Of a DNA stretch of 64,000 bases, positions 36,921 through 47,527 are shown one piece after another (position 1 is the stretch's first letter; every line of letters starts with the position of its first letter). The notes beneath the pieces are model-generated. The model searched no databases. It had not been told where the DNA came from and saw only the letters and a list, made by a program, of their open reading frames with translations. The translations under genes were made by a program, and so were the position numbers. Source of the DNA: Marinifilum caeruleilacunae (lineage in GTDB: Bacteria; Bacteroidota; Bacteroidia; Bacteroidales; Marinifilaceae). Location: the NCBI RefSeq assembly GCF_013141825.1, contig NZ_RZNH01000018.1, forward strand, positions 34,748 to 98,747, in the 5' to 3' direction.

Positions 36921-37226
36921 ATGAGCCAAAAAATTAGAATTAAACTGAAATCTTACGATCACAACTTGGTTGACAAGTCGGCTGAGAAAATCGTTAAGAC
37001 AGTTAAGGCTACAGGTGCAGTTGTTAGCGGTCCAATTCCACTTCCAACTCACAAAAGAATTTTTACTGTTCTTCGTTCTACTTTCGTGAACAAGAAATCA
37101 AGAGAACAGTTTCAACTTTCTTCTTTCAAGCGTTTAATTGATATTTACAGTTCTACTGCAAATACAATTGATGCTTTGATGAAGCTAGAGTTGCCTAGCG
37201 GTGTAGAAGTTGAAATTAAAGTTTGA
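36921..37226 (+). CDS. rpsJ: 30S ribosomal protein S10
   Basis: 101 residues. Head protein of the 30S subunit, also NusE in antitermination. [20 protein letters not shown] and [17 protein letters not shown] are diagnostic. Starts the S10 cluster. Confidence 0.98.
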   Translation: MSQKIRIKLKSYDHNLVDKSAEKIVKTVKATGAVVSGPIPLPTHKRIFTVLRSTFVNKKSREQFQLSSFKRLIDIYSSTANTIDALMKLELPSGVEVEIKV

Positions 37227-37264
37227 TAATCTAGTAAGATTTATTTTTAAAAAAGTAAAGAGAA

Positions 37265-37882
37265 ATGCCAGGATTAATTGGAAAAAAAATCGGAATGACT
37301 TCCGTTTACAGTGCCGAGGGAAAAAATATTCCATGCACTGTCATTGAGGCAGGTCCATGTGTTGTAACCCAGATCAAAACTGTTGAGACTGATGGTTACG
37401 AAGCACTTCAGTTGGCTTTTGATGAAAAGAAAGAAAAGCGAACAACTAAGGCGCTAGATGGGCACTTTAAAAAGGCAAACACAACTCCTAAGAAAAAACT
37501 AGTTGAGTTTTCAGATTTTGAAAATGAATACCAGTTAGGAGACGTTATCGACGTTGAAATATTCGAAGATACTCCATATGTGGATATCTCTGGTGTTTCA
37601 AAAGGTAAAGGTTTCCAAGGGGTAGTAAAACGTCATGGTTTTGGCGGAGTAGGTGGACAAACACACGGTCAGCATAACCGTTTACGTGCGCCTGGTTCTA
37701 TTGGTGCTGCATCTTACCCAGCACGTGTATTTAAAGGCATGAGAATGGCCGGACGTACAGGTGGGGAAAACGTGAAGGTTCAAAACCTTCAGGTACTTAA
37801 GGTTATCAAAGAAAATAACCTATTGTTAGTTAAAGGATCTCTTCCAGGGTCTAAAGGTTCATACGTAATTATTGAGAAGTAA
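37265..37882 (+). CDS. rplC: 50S ribosomal protein L3
   Basis: 205 residues. Early assembly protein near the peptidyl-transferase centre. [18 protein letters not shown] at the N-terminus and the loop [19 protein letters not shown] are typical. Overlaps rplD by one base (TAATG), so the two are probably translationally coupled. Confidence 0.98.
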   Translation: MPGLIGKKIGMTSVYSAEGKNIPCTVIEAGPCVVTQIKTVETDGYEALQLAFDEKKEKRTTKALDGHFKKANTTPKKKLVEFSDFENEYQLGDVIDVEIFEDTPYVDISGVSKGKGFQGVVKRHGFGGVGGQTHGQHNRLRAPGSIGAASYPARVFKGMRMAGRTGGENVKVQNLQVLKVIKENNLLLVKGSLPGSKGSYVIIEK

Positions 37883-38514
37883 TGGAATTAGCGATTTTAA
37901 ACACAGCTGGAGAAGATACTGGTAGAAAAATTGAATTAAATGATTCAGTTTTTGGCATCGAACCAAATGAGCATGCTATTTACCTAGACGTTAAACAATT
38001 TTTGGCAAACCAACGCCAGGGAACTCACAAAGCAAAAGAAAGAGCTGAGATTTCTGGTAGTACTGCTAAAATCAAGAAACAAAAAGGTACTGGTACAGCA
38101 CGTGCTGGTAGCATTAAGTCACCTATCTTCAGAGGAGGTGGTCGAATTTTCGGTCCACGTCCAAGAAACTACGGTTTCAAATTGAATAAAAAACTGAAGC
38201 AGTTGGCTCGTAAATCTGCTTTAACGATCAAAGCTCAAAACGATGCTTTAATGGTAGTTGAAGACTTCAATTTCGAAGCTCCTAAGACAAAGAATTTTGT
38301 TGAGATTCAGAATAGCTTGAAAGTAGCTGATAAAAAAGTGCTTTTAGTTTTATCTGAAGATAATAAAAACATATATTTGTCTTCTCGTAATTTGAAGAAT
38401 GTTAACGTTGTTCGTGTTTCTGACCTTGCAACTTATGACATTATGAAAGCTTCAACTTTGGTGTTTGTAGAAAGTTCTGTAAAAGGACTTGATGAAATGT
38501 TTAAACTAAACTAA
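37882..38514 (+). CDS. rplD: 50S ribosomal protein L4
   Basis: 210 residues. Lines the exit tunnel; in E. coli it also represses the S10 operon. The extended loop [20 protein letters not shown] is conserved (KGTG-AR-G). One-base overlap with rplC and 10 bases before rplW. Confidence 0.98.
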   Translation: MELAILNTAGEDTGRKIELNDSVFGIEPNEHAIYLDVKQFLANQRQGTHKAKERAEISGSTAKIKKQKGTGTARAGSIKSPIFRGGGRIFGPRPRNYGFKLNKKLKQLARKSALTIKAQNDALMVVEDFNFEAPKTKNFVEIQNSLKVADKKVLLVLSEDNKNIYLSSRNLKNVNVVRVSDLATYDIMKASTLVFVESSVKGLDEMFKLN

Positions 38515-38524
38515 GTTTAAAAAA

Positions 38525-38815
38525 ATGGATATTTTAATTAAGCCAATCGTTACTGAGAAAATGACTGATCAAAGCGAAAAATTCAATCGCTTTGGTTTTG
38601 TTGTGGATCGTAGAGCGACAAAGATCGAAATTAAGGCAGCAGTAGAATCAATGTACAATGTTAAAGTTGCGGCTGTAAATACCATGAATTATCAAGGTAA
38701 AAAGAAAAGCCGTTACACTAAAGCAGGTGTAATTGAGGGAAGAACAGCGTCTTTTAAAAAGGCGATCGTTACTTTAGTTGAAGGTGATAATATAGATTTT
38801 TATAGCAATATTTAA
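38525..38815 (+). CDS. rplW: 50S ribosomal protein L23
   Basis: 96 residues. Tunnel-exit protein that docks trigger factor and SRP. ILIKPIVTEKMT opening, VDRRATKIEIKAAVE and the loop KKKSRYTKAG are family-typical. Confidence 0.97.
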   Translation: MDILIKPIVTEKMTDQSEKFNRFGFVVDRRATKIEIKAAVESMYNVKVAAVNTMNYQGKKKSRYTKAGVIEGRTASFKKAIVTLVEGDNIDFYSNI

Positions 38816-38822
38816 TTAGAAA

Positions 38823-39647
38823 ATGGCTGTACGTAAATTAAAACCTGTAACTCCTGGTCAAAGAAATAAGATTCTAAATACCTTTGAGCAGGTAACTACA
38901 GACAAACCTGAGAAATCATTGTTAAGACCAATGAAGAAAACCGGTGGTAGAAATAACACTGGTAAGATGACAATGAGATATATAGGTGGTGGTCACAAGA
39001 GAAGATATCGAGTTATTGATTTCAAAAGAGACAAGGACAATGTTCCAGCAAAAGTTGTTTCGATTGAGTACGATCCAAACCGTACTGCACGCATCGCATT
39101 ACTTGTGTATGCTGACGGTGAGAAACGTTACATCATCGCTCCAAACGGACTTGAAGTTGGACAAACTTTGCTTTCTGGCGAAAAAGTAGCTCCGGAAATC
39201 GGAAACTCAATGCCATTATCTGATATCCCATTAGGTACAATAATTCATAATATTGAATTAAGACCCTCTCAAGGTGCTGTGATGGCTCGTAGCGCTGGTG
39301 CATATGCTCAACTTGTTTCAAGAGAAGGCAAATATGCAATGATCAAATTACCTTCTGGAGAAGTTAGAATGATCCTAGTAACTTGTAAAGCAACTATCGG
39401 TACTGTTTCTAATACTGACCATGCGTTGGAAAGAAGCGGTAAAGCTGGTCGTACTCGTTGGTTAGGTAGAAGACCTCGTGTTCGTGGTGTGGTAATGAAT
39501 CCAGTTGATCACCCAATGGGTGGTGGTGAAGGTAAATCTTCAGGTGGACATCCACGTTCTAGAACCGGTGTATTAGCGAAAGGATTCAAAACTCGCGCTA
39601 AGAAAAACGCTTCTAATAAGTATATTGTAGAAAGAAGGAAAAAGTAA
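38823..39647 (+). CDS. rplB: 50S ribosomal protein L2
   Basis: 274 residues. Peptidyl-transferase-associated rRNA-binding protein. [30 protein letters not shown] and the C-terminal [13 protein letters not shown] with the conserved His are present. Confidence 0.98.
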   Translation: MAVRKLKPVTPGQRNKILNTFEQVTTDKPEKSLLRPMKKTGGRNNTGKMTMRYIGGGHKRRYRVIDFKRDKDNVPAKVVSIEYDPNRTARIALLVYADGEKRYIIAPNGLEVGQTLLSGEKVAPEIGNSMPLSDIPLGTIIHNIELRPSQGAVMARSAGAYAQLVSREGKYAMIKLPSGEVRMILVTCKATIGTVSNTDHALERSGKAGRTRWLGRRPRVRGVVMNPVDHPMGGGEGKSSGGHPRSRTGVLAKGFKTRAKKNASNKYIVERRKK

Positions 39648-39666
39648 TTTGATTAATTAGATTGTT

Positions 39667-39936
39667 ATGAGTCGTTCATTAAAAAAAGGCCCTTTTATCG
39701 ATTTCAAATTGGAGAAACGAGTATTGGAGCAAAATGAATCAGGTAAAAAATCAGTGATTAAAACCTGGTCAAGACGTTCTATGATCTCTCCGGATTTCGT
39801 AGGTCACACAGTTGCCGTTCACAACGGAAACAAATTCATTCCGGTTTATGTAACTGAAAATATGGTAGGACATAAATTAGGTGAATTTGCGCCAACTCGT
39901 ACATTTAGAGGTCACGCTGACAAGAAGAAAAAATAG
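39667..39936 (+). CDS. rpsS: 30S ribosomal protein S19
   Basis: 89 residues. [20 protein letters not shown] and [28 protein letters not shown] are standard. Head protein contacting S13 and the A-site finger region. Confidence 0.98.
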   Translation: MSRSLKKGPFIDFKLEKRVLEQNESGKKSVIKTWSRRSMISPDFVGHTVAVHNGNKFIPVYVTENMVGHKLGEFAPTRTFRGHADKKKK

Positions 39937-39973
39937 CGTGAAGCGTTTTAATTAACATTTTGAATTTGTAAAA

Positions 39974-40387
39974 ATGGGTGCAAGAAAAAGAATAAGAGCA
40001 AACCAAATAAAGGAGGAAAAAAAGAGCAAAGCATTTGCTAGCTTGAAAAATGTTCCTACTTCGCCTCGCAAAATGAGACTTGTTGCCGATATGGTAAGAG
40101 GTATGGAGGTGAACCGTGCTTTAGATGTACTTCGTTTCAGTCCGAAAGAAGCATCAATTCGCGTAGAAAAACTATTGCTTTCTGCGATTGCCAACTGGCA
40201 AGCAAAGAACGAAGGTCAAAGAATTGAGGAGAGTGAATTATACATCAAAGAAATTTGTGTAGATTCAGCTAGAATCCTTAAGCGTCTAAGACCAGCTCCA
40301 CAAGGGAGAGCACATAGAATTAGAAAAAGATCAAATCATGTAACTATATTATTGGGTAGCAAAACTGCCGATAATACTAAAGAATAG
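39974..40387 (+). CDS. rplV: 50S ribosomal protein L22
   Basis: 137 residues. Exit-tunnel protein; the segment [14 protein letters not shown] and the beta-hairpin [20 protein letters not shown] that reaches the tunnel constriction are wild-type. Slightly longer than E. coli L22 because of a charged N-terminal region. Confidence 0.97.
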   Translation: MGARKRIRANQIKEEKKSKAFASLKNVPTSPRKMRLVADMVRGMEVNRALDVLRFSPKEASIRVEKLLLSAIANWQAKNEGQRIEESELYIKEICVDSARILKRLRPAPQGRAHRIRKRSNHVTILLGSKTADNTKE

Positions 40388-40392
40388 TTAGA

Positions 40393-41103
40393 ATGGGACA
40401 AAAAGTAAATCCAATTGGAAATAGACTAGGAATCATCAGAGGATGGGATTCTAACTGGTTTGGCGGAAAAAACTACGGCGATAAGCTTGTTGAAGATACC
40501 AAAATTAGAAAGTACCTGAATGCTCGTTTAGCGAAAGCAAGTATTTCTAAAATCATTATCGAAAGAACTCTTAAATTAATTACGATCACTATCAACACTG
40601 CTCGTCCTGGTATCATTATCGGGAAAGGTGGTCAAGAAGTTGACAAATTGAAAGAAGAGTTGAAGAAGATTACAGACAAAGAAGTACAAATTAATATCTT
40701 CGAAATTAAACGTCCAGAAATGGATGCTGTAATCGTTGCTAATAACATTGCTCGTCAGATTGAAGGCCGTATTGCCTACAGAAGAGCAATTAAAATGGCT
40801 ATTGCTTCTACTATGAGAATGGGTGCTGAAGGAATCAAAATTCAGATTTCCGGCCGTTTGAATGGAGCGGAGATGGCACGTTCTGAAATGTATAAAGAAG
40901 GACGTACTCCACTTCATACCTTAAGAGCTGATATCGATTACTGTCAAGCTGAAGCTTTGACTACTTACGGTTTGATCGGTATCAAAGTTTGGATCTGTAA
41001 AGGTGAAGTTTACGGTAAACGTGATCTTACTCCTAACGCTGGCATGAAAGACAGCCGTGGTCCAAAAGGAAAAGGTGGTTTTAATAGAAGAAAAAAGAAG
41101 TAG
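40393..41103 (+). CDS. rpsC: 30S ribosomal protein S3
   Basis: 236 residues. mRNA-entry protein with a KH domain ([20 protein letters not shown]). [20 protein letters not shown] and GVKVWI-like [12 protein letters not shown] follow. Basic tail at the end. Confidence 0.98.
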   Translation: MGQKVNPIGNRLGIIRGWDSNWFGGKNYGDKLVEDTKIRKYLNARLAKASISKIIIERTLKLITITINTARPGIIIGKGGQEVDKLKEELKKITDKEVQINIFEIKRPEMDAVIVANNIARQIEGRIAYRRAIKMAIASTMRMGAEGIKIQISGRLNGAEMARSEMYKEGRTPLHTLRADIDYCQAEALTTYGLIGIKVWICKGEVYGKRDLTPNAGMKDSRGPKGKGGFNRRKKK

Positions 41104-41129
41104 TCTTTAAATTTTAAAGAATTAGTACG

Positions 41130-41561
41130 ATGTTACAACCAAAAAGGACAAAATTTAGAAGACAACAAAAGGGAAGAATGAAAGGTAACGCAGGTCGCGG
41201 TACTGAATTAGCATTCGGATCTTTTGGGATCAAGTCACTTGAAGAAAAGTGGATTACTGGTCGTCAAATTGAAGCTGCTCGTGTGGCAGTAACCCGATAT
41301 ATGCAGAGACAAGGTCAAATCTGGATTCGTATTTTCCCAGATAAGCCAATCACTAAGAAGCCTGCAGAGGTACGTATGGGTAAGGGTAAGGGTTCTCCAG
41401 AAGGATTCGTTGCTCCTGTTTCACCAGGAAGAATGTTATTCGAATGTGAGGGTGTTCCTTACGAAGTAGCAAAAGAGGCATTGCGTCTTGCTGCTCAGAA
41501 ATTACCTGTTACTACAAAGTTTGTCGTAAGACGTGATTATGTTGAAAGTTCAAATGATTAA
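41130..41561 (+). CDS. rplP: 50S ribosomal protein L16
   Basis: 143 residues. Organises the A-site tRNA elbow. [20 protein letters not shown], the [20 protein letters not shown] stretch and the end KFVVR are typical. Arg81 equivalent in [11 protein letters not shown] is kept. Confidence 0.98.
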   Translation: MLQPKRTKFRRQQKGRMKGNAGRGTELAFGSFGIKSLEEKWITGRQIEAARVAVTRYMQRQGQIWIRIFPDKPITKKPAEVRMGKGKGSPEGFVAPVSPGRMLFECEGVPYEVAKEALRLAAQKLPVTTKFVVRRDYVESSND

Positions 41562-41563
41562 TC

Positions 41564-41761
41564 ATGAAGAATTCAGAAATTAAAGAGTTAACAACACAGG
41601 AAATAGTAGAAAAGTTGGATGCTGAGAGAGCATCATTAACTCGCTTCAGACTAAATCACGCTATTTCACCTTTGGAAAATCCTTTGCAAATTAAGGAAAC
41701 GAGACGCAACATTGCCAAATTAATGACAGAGTTACGTCAGAGACAATTAACTGAAAAGTAA
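41564..41761 (+). CDS. rpmC: 50S ribosomal protein L29
   Basis: 65 residues, all helical hairpin. [19 protein letters not shown] and [21 protein letters not shown] fit L29. Starts 2 bases after rplP. Confidence 0.96.
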   Translation: MKNSEIKELTTQEIVEKLDAERASLTRFRLNHAISPLENPLQIKETRRNIAKLMTELRQRQLTEK

Positions 41762-41768
41762 AAAAGTG

Positions 41769-42023
41769 ATGGAAAGAAATCTTAGAAAAGAGCGTATCGG
41801 GGTTGTGGTTAGCAACAAAATGGAAAAATCCATTACTGTTGCAGTTCACACAAAGGAAAAACACCCGATTTACGGTAAATTTGTGAACAAAACCAAAAAA
41901 TTCACTGCTCACGATGAGGAAAACACCTGTAATGAAGGTGATACCGTAAAAATCATGGAAACCCGACCTTTAAGTAAAAATAAGAGTTGGAGATTAGTGG
42001 AAATTATTGAAAGAGCTAAGTAA
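41769..42023 (+). CDS. rpsQ: 30S ribosomal protein S17
   Basis: 84 residues from ATG 41769; a GTG immediately before is in frame but unnecessary. [21 protein letters not shown] and HPIYGKFV are diagnostic of the OB-fold S17. It ends 2 bases before rplN. Confidence 0.97.
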   Translation: MERNLRKERIGVVVSNKMEKSITVAVHTKEKHPIYGKFVNKTKKFTAHDEENTCNEGDTVKIMETRPLSKNKSWRLVEIIERAK

Positions 42024-42025
42024 TC

Positions 42026-42391
42026 ATGATACAAACAGAAAGTAGACTATTAGTAGCTGATAACAGTGGAGCAAAGGAAGTACTTTGTATCCGCGTGTTA
42101 GGCGGTACCAAAAAACGTTATGCTTCAATTGGAGATAAAATTGTGGTTACCGTGAAGAACGCTATCGCCGGTTCCGATATGAAAAAAGGAACAGTAACAA
42201 AAGCAGTTGTTGTTCGCACCAAAAAAGAGATTAGAAGACAAGACGGATCTTATATTCGCTTCGACGATAACGCATGTGTTTTGTTAAACACTGCTGGTGA
42301 AATGAGAGGAACCCGTATTTTTGGACCTGTTGCAAGAGAGTTACGTGACACTGATATGAAGATCGTTTCTTTAGCACCAGAAGTTTTATAA
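42026..42391 (+). CDS. rplN: 50S ribosomal protein L14
   Basis: 121 residues. Intersubunit protein and the docking site of RsfS, which is encoded at the left end of the window. [27 protein letters not shown] and [15 protein letters not shown] are typical. Confidence 0.98.
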   Translation: MIQTESRLLVADNSGAKEVLCIRVLGGTKKRYASIGDKIVVTVKNAIAGSDMKKGTVTKAVVVRTKKEIRRQDGSYIRFDDNACVLLNTAGEMRGTRIFGPVARELRDTDMKIVSLAPEVL

Positions 42392-42410
42392 TCTTTGTAA
42401 ACCTAGAACA

Positions 42411-42728
42411 ATGAAGTTACATATTAAAAAGGGTGATACCGTTATTGTAAACGCTGGGGAATCAAAAGGACAGGAAGGTAAAGTATTAGAGGTTCTTGTT
42501 GACAAGCAACGCGCGATCGTTGAAGGTGTAAACATGATCTCTAAACATACCAAGCCAAACGCTGAGAATCCTCAAGGTGGTATCGTTAAAAAAGAAGCCT
42601 CAATTCACATTTCAAACTTGAATGTGAAAGATCCTTCAACAGGAAAAGCTACCCGTATCGGTAGAAAAATGGGCGACAACAATAAATTAGTTAGATACTC
42701 TAAAAAGTCAGGGGAGGAGATTAAGTAA
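42411..42728 (+). CDS. rplX: 50S ribosomal protein L24
   Basis: 105 residues, assembly initiator with a KOW motif ([20 protein letters not shown]). [20 protein letters not shown] is typical. Overlaps rplE by one base. Confidence 0.97.
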   Translation: MKLHIKKGDTVIVNAGESKGQEGKVLEVLVDKQRAIVEGVNMISKHTKPNAENPQGGIVKKEASIHISNLNVKDPSTGKATRIGRKMGDNNKLVRYSKKSGEEIK

Positions 42729-43282
42729 TGAGCTATACACCGACTCTTAAAAAACAGTATGCAGAAGAAATCGTTCCTGCTTTAATGAAGGAATTCGATT
42801 ACAAAACTGTCATGCAAGCACCTAAGTTAACGAAGATAGTACTTAACCAAGGTGTTGGTCAGGCAATCGCTGATAAAAAAATACTTGAATTCTCTGTAAA
42901 CGAATTGACTGCCATTACAGGTCAGAAAGCAGTTCAAACTATCTCTTCAAAGGATATTTCGAACTTTAAGCTTCGTAAAGGTATGCCAATTGGTACAACA
43001 GTAACTTTACGTCGTGAGCGTATGTACGAATTTCTTGAGAAATTAGTTCGTGTTGCTTTACCACGTATCCGTGACTTTAAAGGTATTAAGAGTAAGTTAG
43101 ACGGTAGAGGTAACTATACTTTAGGTATCGAAGAACAGATCATTTTCCCAGAGATTGTTTTGGACAACGTAAACAAGATCATGGGTATGAACATTACCTT
43201 CGTTACTACTGCTAATACCGACGAAGAAGCTTATGCTCTATTGAGAGAATTTGGATTACCATTTAAAAATCTAAAAAAATAA
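42728..43282 (+). CDS. rplE: 50S ribosomal protein L5
   Basis: 184 residues. Binds 5S rRNA and the P-site tRNA elbow. [35 protein letters not shown] and [17 protein letters not shown] are diagnostic. Confidence 0.98.
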   Translation: MSYTPTLKKQYAEEIVPALMKEFDYKTVMQAPKLTKIVLNQGVGQAIADKKILEFSVNELTAITGQKAVQTISSKDISNFKLRKGMPIGTTVTLRRERMYEFLEKLVRVALPRIRDFKGIKSKLDGRGNYTLGIEEQIIFPEIVLDNVNKIMGMNITFVTTANTDEEAYALLREFGLPFKNLKK

Positions 43283-43286
43283 GACG

Positions 43287-43556
43287 ATGGCTAAAGAATC
43301 AATGAAAGCTCGCGAAGTTAAGCGTCAGAAATTAGTTGAAAAATACGCAGCTAAAAGAGCTAAACTTAAAGAGGAAGGCGATTACATCGCTCTTAGTCGT
43401 TTGCCTAAAAACTCTTCACCTGTTCGTTTGCACAACAGATGTAAGATCACTGGACGTCCGAAAGGTTATATGAGACAATTCGGCGTGAGTCGTATCACTT
43501 TCCGTGAAATGGCATCAGCAGGTTTAATCCCAGGAGTAAAGAAGGCAAGTTGGTAA
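43287..43556 (+). CDS. rpsN: 30S ribosomal protein S14, zinc-free type
   Basis: 89 residues, the long form without the CxxC...CxxC zinc ribbon; only one Cys is present (in [17 protein letters not shown]). [23 protein letters not shown] is typical. Followed by a spacer with a GCAA-capped hairpin before rpsH. Confidence 0.97.
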   Translation: MAKESMKAREVKRQKLVEKYAAKRAKLKEEGDYIALSRLPKNSSPVRLHNRCKITGRPKGYMRQFGVSRITFREMASAGLIPGVKKASW

Positions 43557-43586
43557 TCAAAAATTGCTTATCAGAATTTTGTTAAA

Positions 43587-43612
43587 TATTGTCCCGAGCA
43601 ATCGGGATCAAT
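43587..43612 (+). promoter_or_regulatory. Hairpin with GCAA tetraloop before rpsH
   Basis: TCCCGA (43592-43597) GCAA TCGGGA (43602-43607): perfect 6-bp stem with a GNRA loop, extended by ATTG/CAAT beyond one bulged base. A T-tract starts soon after. It could be an attenuator or a ribosomal-protein binding site. Confidence 0.5.
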
Positions 43613-43628
43613 TTAATTTTTTATTATA

Positions 43629-44024
43629 ATGACAGATCCAATAGCAGATTTTCTTACACGTTTAAGAAATGCGATCATGGCAAATCACAAAGTAGTTGAG
43701 GTGCCAGCATCGAACGTGAAAAAAGAAATGACAAAGATTCTTAAGGATAAAGGTTATATCCTTAACTACAAATTTGTAGACGATGGACTTCAAGGAGTAA
43801 TTAAAATTGCTTTGAAATACCATCCTGAAACCAAGATTCCAGCAATTAAAGATCTTAAACGTGTGTCAAAACCAGGTTTGAGAAAATATTGCGGAGCTTT
43901 AGAATTACCTCGCGTACTTAACGGTTTAGGAATTGCGATTCTTTCTACTTCTCAGGGAGTTATGACTGACAAAGAAGCTCGTCAGAAGCATGTTGGTGGT
44001 GAAATATTGTGTTACGTTTATTAA
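43629..44024 (+). CDS. rpsH: 30S ribosomal protein S8
   Basis: 131 residues. [15 protein letters not shown] opening and [26 protein letters not shown] end are standard. In E. coli S8 represses the spc operon; here a hairpin precedes this gene rather than rplE. Confidence 0.98.
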   Translation: MTDPIADFLTRLRNAIMANHKVVEVPASNVKKEMTKILKDKGYILNYKFVDDGLQGVIKIALKYHPETKIPAIKDLKRVSKPGLRKYCGALELPRVLNGLGIAILSTSQGVMTDKEARQKHVGGEILCYVY

Positions 44025-44040
44025 TTAAGGAGGATTAGAA

Positions 44041-44595
44041 ATGTCACGAATTGGAAAATTACCTATCAATTTGCCTGCCGGAGTAAGCGTAACGGTAAAT
44101 AAAGATAATTCAGTAGTTGTTAAAGGGCCTAAAGGTGAATTAACACAACAAATTGATGCCGAAATCAAAGTTTCTGTTGAAGAAAATAAGATTGTTCTTG
44201 AACGTCCTTCTGATCAGAAAAGACACAAAGCAATGCACGGTTTATACCGTTCATTGATGAATAACATGGTTATCGGTGTATCTGAAGGTTATAAAATTGA
44301 GCAAGAATTAGTAGGTGTTGGTTACCGTGCTACTTCAAAAGGTCAACTTTTGGAATTAGCTTTAGGTTACTCTCACTTGATCCACTTGGAAATTGCTCCT
44401 GAGGTTAAAGTAACTGCTGTAACTGAAAAGCGTGCTAACCCAATTATCACTCTTGAGAGTTGCGATAAGCACCTAGTAGGACAAGTAGCTGCTAAAATCA
44501 GATCATTCAGAAAACCTGAGCCATATAAAGGTAAAGGTATTAAATTTGTTGGAGAACAGCTTAGAAGAAAAGCTGGTAAATCTGCAGGTAAATAA
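44041..44595 (+). CDS. rplF: 50S ribosomal protein L6
   Basis: 184 residues, two L6 repeats. MSRIGKLPINLPAGVSV and PEPYKGKGIKFVGEQLRRKAGKSAGK are diagnostic. A GGAGG-like site (AAGGAGGA) lies upstream, one of the few clear Shine-Dalgarno sequences in the operon. Confidence 0.98.
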   Translation: MSRIGKLPINLPAGVSVTVNKDNSVVVKGPKGELTQQIDAEIKVSVEENKIVLERPSDQKRHKAMHGLYRSLMNNMVIGVSEGYKIEQELVGVGYRATSKGQLLELALGYSHLIHLEIAPEVKVTAVTEKRANPIITLESCDKHLVGQVAAKIRSFRKPEPYKGKGIKFVGEQLRRKAGKSAGK

Positions 44596-44613
44596 TTTCT
44601 AAAACAGTAAATT

Positions 44614-44970
44614 ATGGCTTTAACTAAGCAAGAAAGAAGACTAAGAATTAAAAGAAGAATTCGTAAGTCTGTTTCTGGAACTGCTGAAAGACCAAGAATG
44701 TCAGTTTTTCGTTCTAATAAGCAGATTTCAGTACAATTGATCGACGATCTTTCAGGTAAAACTTTAATGGCGACTAGCTCGTTAATTAAAGAAATTGCTG
44801 AAAAATCAGTAAATAAAATTGAACAAGCTGAACTAGTAGGACAAGCAATTGCTGAAAAAGCAAGCGCTGCAGGTATCACTAGTGTTGTATTCGATAGAAA
44901 TGGTTATCTATACCATGGTAGAGTTAAATCATTAGCGGACGCTGCTCGTAAAGGTGGCCTTAAATTTTAA
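44614..44970 (+). CDS. rplR: 50S ribosomal protein L18
   Basis: 118 residues. 5S rRNA-binding protein. [21 protein letters not shown] and the end [19 protein letters not shown] are typical. Confidence 0.97.
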   Translation: MALTKQERRLRIKRRIRKSVSGTAERPRMSVFRSNKQISVQLIDDLSGKTLMATSSLIKEIAEKSVNKIEQAELVGQAIAEKASAAGITSVVFDRNGYLYHGRVKSLADAARKGGLKF

Positions 44971-44975
44971 TAATT

Positions 44976-45488
44976 ATGGCAGATATCAAAAACGTTAAGA
45001 CCAGCGACGCAGAATTGAAAGACAGACTGGTTGCTATTAATCGTGTTACTAAAGTAACAAAAGGTGGTAGAACTTTTAGTTTCTCTGCAATTGTTGTGGT
45101 AGGAAACGAGAATGGATTAGTAGGATGGGGACTTGGTAAAGCAAACGAGGTAACCACTGCTATTGCAAAAGGAGTAGAAGCTGCTAAGAAAAATTTGATT
45201 AAAGTACCTGTTTACAAAGGAACTATTCCTCACGAACAACTATCAAGATATGGTGGAGCACAGGTTTTCATTAAGCCTGCTTCTCACGGTACCGGGGTTA
45301 AAGCCGGTGGTGCGATGCGTGCCGTATTGGAGAGTGTTGGTGTAACCGATGTACTTGCTAAATCAAAAGGTTCATCAAACCCTCATAACCTTGTGAAAGC
45401 AACATTTAACGCTCTTGCTGAATTGAGAGATGCGCATGCTATTGCTGAACAAAGAGGTGTTTCATTAGATAAAGTGTTTAACGGATAA
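44976..45488 (+). CDS. rpsE: 30S ribosomal protein S5
   Basis: 170 residues. Accuracy and mRNA-helicase protein. [21 protein letters not shown] and [16 protein letters not shown], with the spectinomycin-contact loop, look wild-type. Starts 5 bases after rplR. Confidence 0.98.
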   Translation: MADIKNVKTSDAELKDRLVAINRVTKVTKGGRTFSFSAIVVVGNENGLVGWGLGKANEVTTAIAKGVEAAKKNLIKVPVYKGTIPHEQLSRYGGAQVFIKPASHGTGVKAGGAMRAVLESVGVTDVLAKSKGSSNPHNLVKATFNALAELRDAHAIAEQRGVSLDKVFNG

Positions 45489-45499
45489 TTTTAAGGAAA

Positions 45500-45676
45500 A
45501 TGGCTAAGATTAAAATCACTCAAATCAAGAGCAAAATCGGTAGTACCGAGCGCCAGAAAAAAACCTTGGAAGCATTAGGTTTGAACAAAATCAATGCTGT
45601 AGTTGAACACGAAGCTACACCTCAAATTAAAGGGATGGTAGCTAAAGTGCAACACTTGGTTTCCGTAGAAGAATAA
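45500..45676 (+). CDS. rpmD: 50S ribosomal protein L30
   Basis: 58 residues, found by reading the gap between rpsE and rplO. MAKIKITQIKSKIGSTERQK, then KTLEALGLNKINAVVEHEA and GMVAKVQHLVSVEE, match L30 throughout. Ribosome-surface protein of the 50S subunit. Confidence 0.97.
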   Translation: MAKIKITQIKSKIGSTERQKKTLEALGLNKINAVVEHEATPQIKGMVAKVQHLVSVEE

Positions 45677-45706
45677 ATCATTGTAAATATTTAGTAATAA
45701 ATAGAT

Positions 45707-46153
45707 ATGGACTTAAGTAACTTAAAACCCGCTGAAGGATCGACTAAAACTAGAAAGAGAATCGGTCGCGGTCAAGGATCAGGAAGAGGCGGTACCTCTA
45801 CAAGAGGACATAAAGGTGCGAAGTCAAGATCTGGATACTCTAAAAAAGTTGGTTTCGAAGGGGGTCAAATGCCTTTGCAACGTAGAGTTCCTAAGTTTGG
45901 ATTTAAGAACATCAACAGAAAAGAATACAAAGCGATTAATGTTGAAGTTTTACAAGCATTAGCAGAAAAGAACAACATTACTGTTATTGACGTTGACGTT
46001 TTAGTAAATGCTGGTTTAGCATCGAAGAACGATAACGTTAAGATTCTAGGTAATGGTACGATTACTGCTAAATTGGAAGTAAAAGCTCATGCATTCTCAA
46101 AGTCTGCTCAATCAGCGATTGAAGCAGTAGAAGGAACAGTTGTTAAATTGTAA
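45707..46153 (+). CDS. rplO: 50S ribosomal protein L15
   Basis: 148 residues. [20 protein letters not shown] and [19 protein letters not shown] (rRNA-binding glycine-rich N-terminus), then the globular C-terminus ending [16 protein letters not shown]. Followed after 9 bases by secY. Confidence 0.98.
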   Translation: MDLSNLKPAEGSTKTRKRIGRGQGSGRGGTSTRGHKGAKSRSGYSKKVGFEGGQMPLQRRVPKFGFKNINRKEYKAINVEVLQALAEKNNITVIDVDVLVNAGLASKNDNVKILGNGTITAKLEVKAHAFSKSAQSAIEAVEGTVVKL

Positions 46154-46162
46154 GATTAAATA

Positions 46163-47506
46163 ATGAAAGGTTTAATAGAAACATTGAAGAACATCTGGAA
46201 GATTGAAGATTTAAGATCACGTATCTTAACTACAATTGGTCTTCTATTAGTGTACCGTTTAGGTGCTAAGGTGGTTTTGCCAGGTATCGACCCGGCTCAT
46301 TTGGACGCGTTAAAATCTCAAACAGCGGATGGGGTTTTAGGATTGTTGAACATGTTTTCGGGAGGTGCGTTTGCTAACGCCTCGATTTTCGCTCTCGGTA
46401 TCATGCCATACATTTCTGCCTCTATTGTAATCCAGTTAATGGGAATTGCGGTTCCTTATTTCCAAAGATTACAACGTGAAGGTGAGAGCGGACGTAGAAA
46501 AATCAATCAGATCACTCGTTACCTAACAGTTATCATCCTTGTTCTTCAAGCACCGGGATATTTATTAAACTTACATTCAACTTTACCAGAAGCTGCCTTT
46601 ATTTTAAAAGGTACATTCTTTACGGTATCTTCTGTGGTAATTCTTGCAGCAGGATCGATGTTCATTATGTGGTTGGGTGAGAAAATTACTGATAAAGGAA
46701 TCGGTAATGGTATTTCAATCATCATCATGATCGGTATTATTGCAAACTTACCATTCGCGTTCATTGCTGAATTAGGATCACGAATTGAAGGACACGGCGG
46801 TGGTTTGATCGTTTTGGTTCTTGAAATTGTAGTTCTGTTCATCATTTTTGCACTAACAATTTTGTTGGTACAAGGAACAAGAAAGATACCTGTACAATAT
46901 GCTAAAAGAATCGTAGGTAACAAACAATATGGTGGTGTACGTCAGTACATTCCTTTAAAAGTGAATGCTGCTGGTGTAATGCCAATCATTTTTGCTCAGG
47001 CAATTATGTTCTTGCCAATGGCCTTTGTTAACTATGCTAGTTCCGACGCATTAACAGGAGTAGCTGCAGCCTTATCTAACTTTACCGGATTTTGGTACAA
47101 CGCACTGTTCTTTGTAATGATTGTATTGTTCACATATTTCTATACTGCGATTACAGTAAATCCAACGCAAATGGCTGAGGATATGAAGAAAAACGGTGGA
47201 TTCATCCCAGGTATTAAACCAGGAAAGAAAACCATTGATTTCCTTGACACTGTAATGTCACGTATTACTTTACCAGGATCTATCTTCCTTGGTTTGGTAG
47301 CAATCTTACCAGCTTTTGCTATGATTGCAGGTGTGAATAATGAATTTGCACAATTTTATGGTGGTACTTCATTGTTGATTCTTGTTGGTGTAGTGCTTGA
47401 TACATTACAGCAAATTGAGTCTCACTTATTAATGCGTCACTACGACGGATTAATGAAGTCTGGTAGAATAAAAGGCAAATCTCCGGGAGGAGCTGCTGCT
47501 TATTAA
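46163..47506 (+). CDS. secY: Protein translocase subunit SecY
   Basis: 447 residues, ten membrane helices forming the Sec channel in the inner membrane. The plug helix region, the TM2 signature LGIMPYISASIVIQLMGIAVPYF and the loop GQRRxx-like region with FQRLQREGESGRRKINQ are standard; VNPTQMAEDMKKNGGFIPGI precedes the last helices. map follows directly; adk, usual here in other bacteria, is missing. Confidence 0.98.
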   Translation: MKGLIETLKNIWKIEDLRSRILTTIGLLLVYRLGAKVVLPGIDPAHLDALKSQTADGVLGLLNMFSGGAFANASIFALGIMPYISASIVIQLMGIAVPYFQRLQREGESGRRKINQITRYLTVIILVLQAPGYLLNLHSTLPEAAFILKGTFFTVSSVVILAAGSMFIMWLGEKITDKGIGNGISIIIMIGIIANLPFAFIAELGSRIEGHGGGLIVLVLEIVVLFIIFALTILLVQGTRKIPVQYAKRIVGNKQYGGVRQYIPLKVNAAGVMPIIFAQAIMFLPMAFVNYASSDALTGVAAALSNFTGFWYNALFFVMIVLFTYFYTAITVNPTQMAEDMKKNGGFIPGIKPGKKTIDFLDTVMSRITLPGSIFLGLVAILPAFAMIAGVNNEFAQFYGGTSLLILVGVVLDTLQQIESHLLMRHYDGLMKSGRIKGKSPGGAAAY

Positions 47507-47527
47507 AATATTTTTGCTTTCTTTGCA

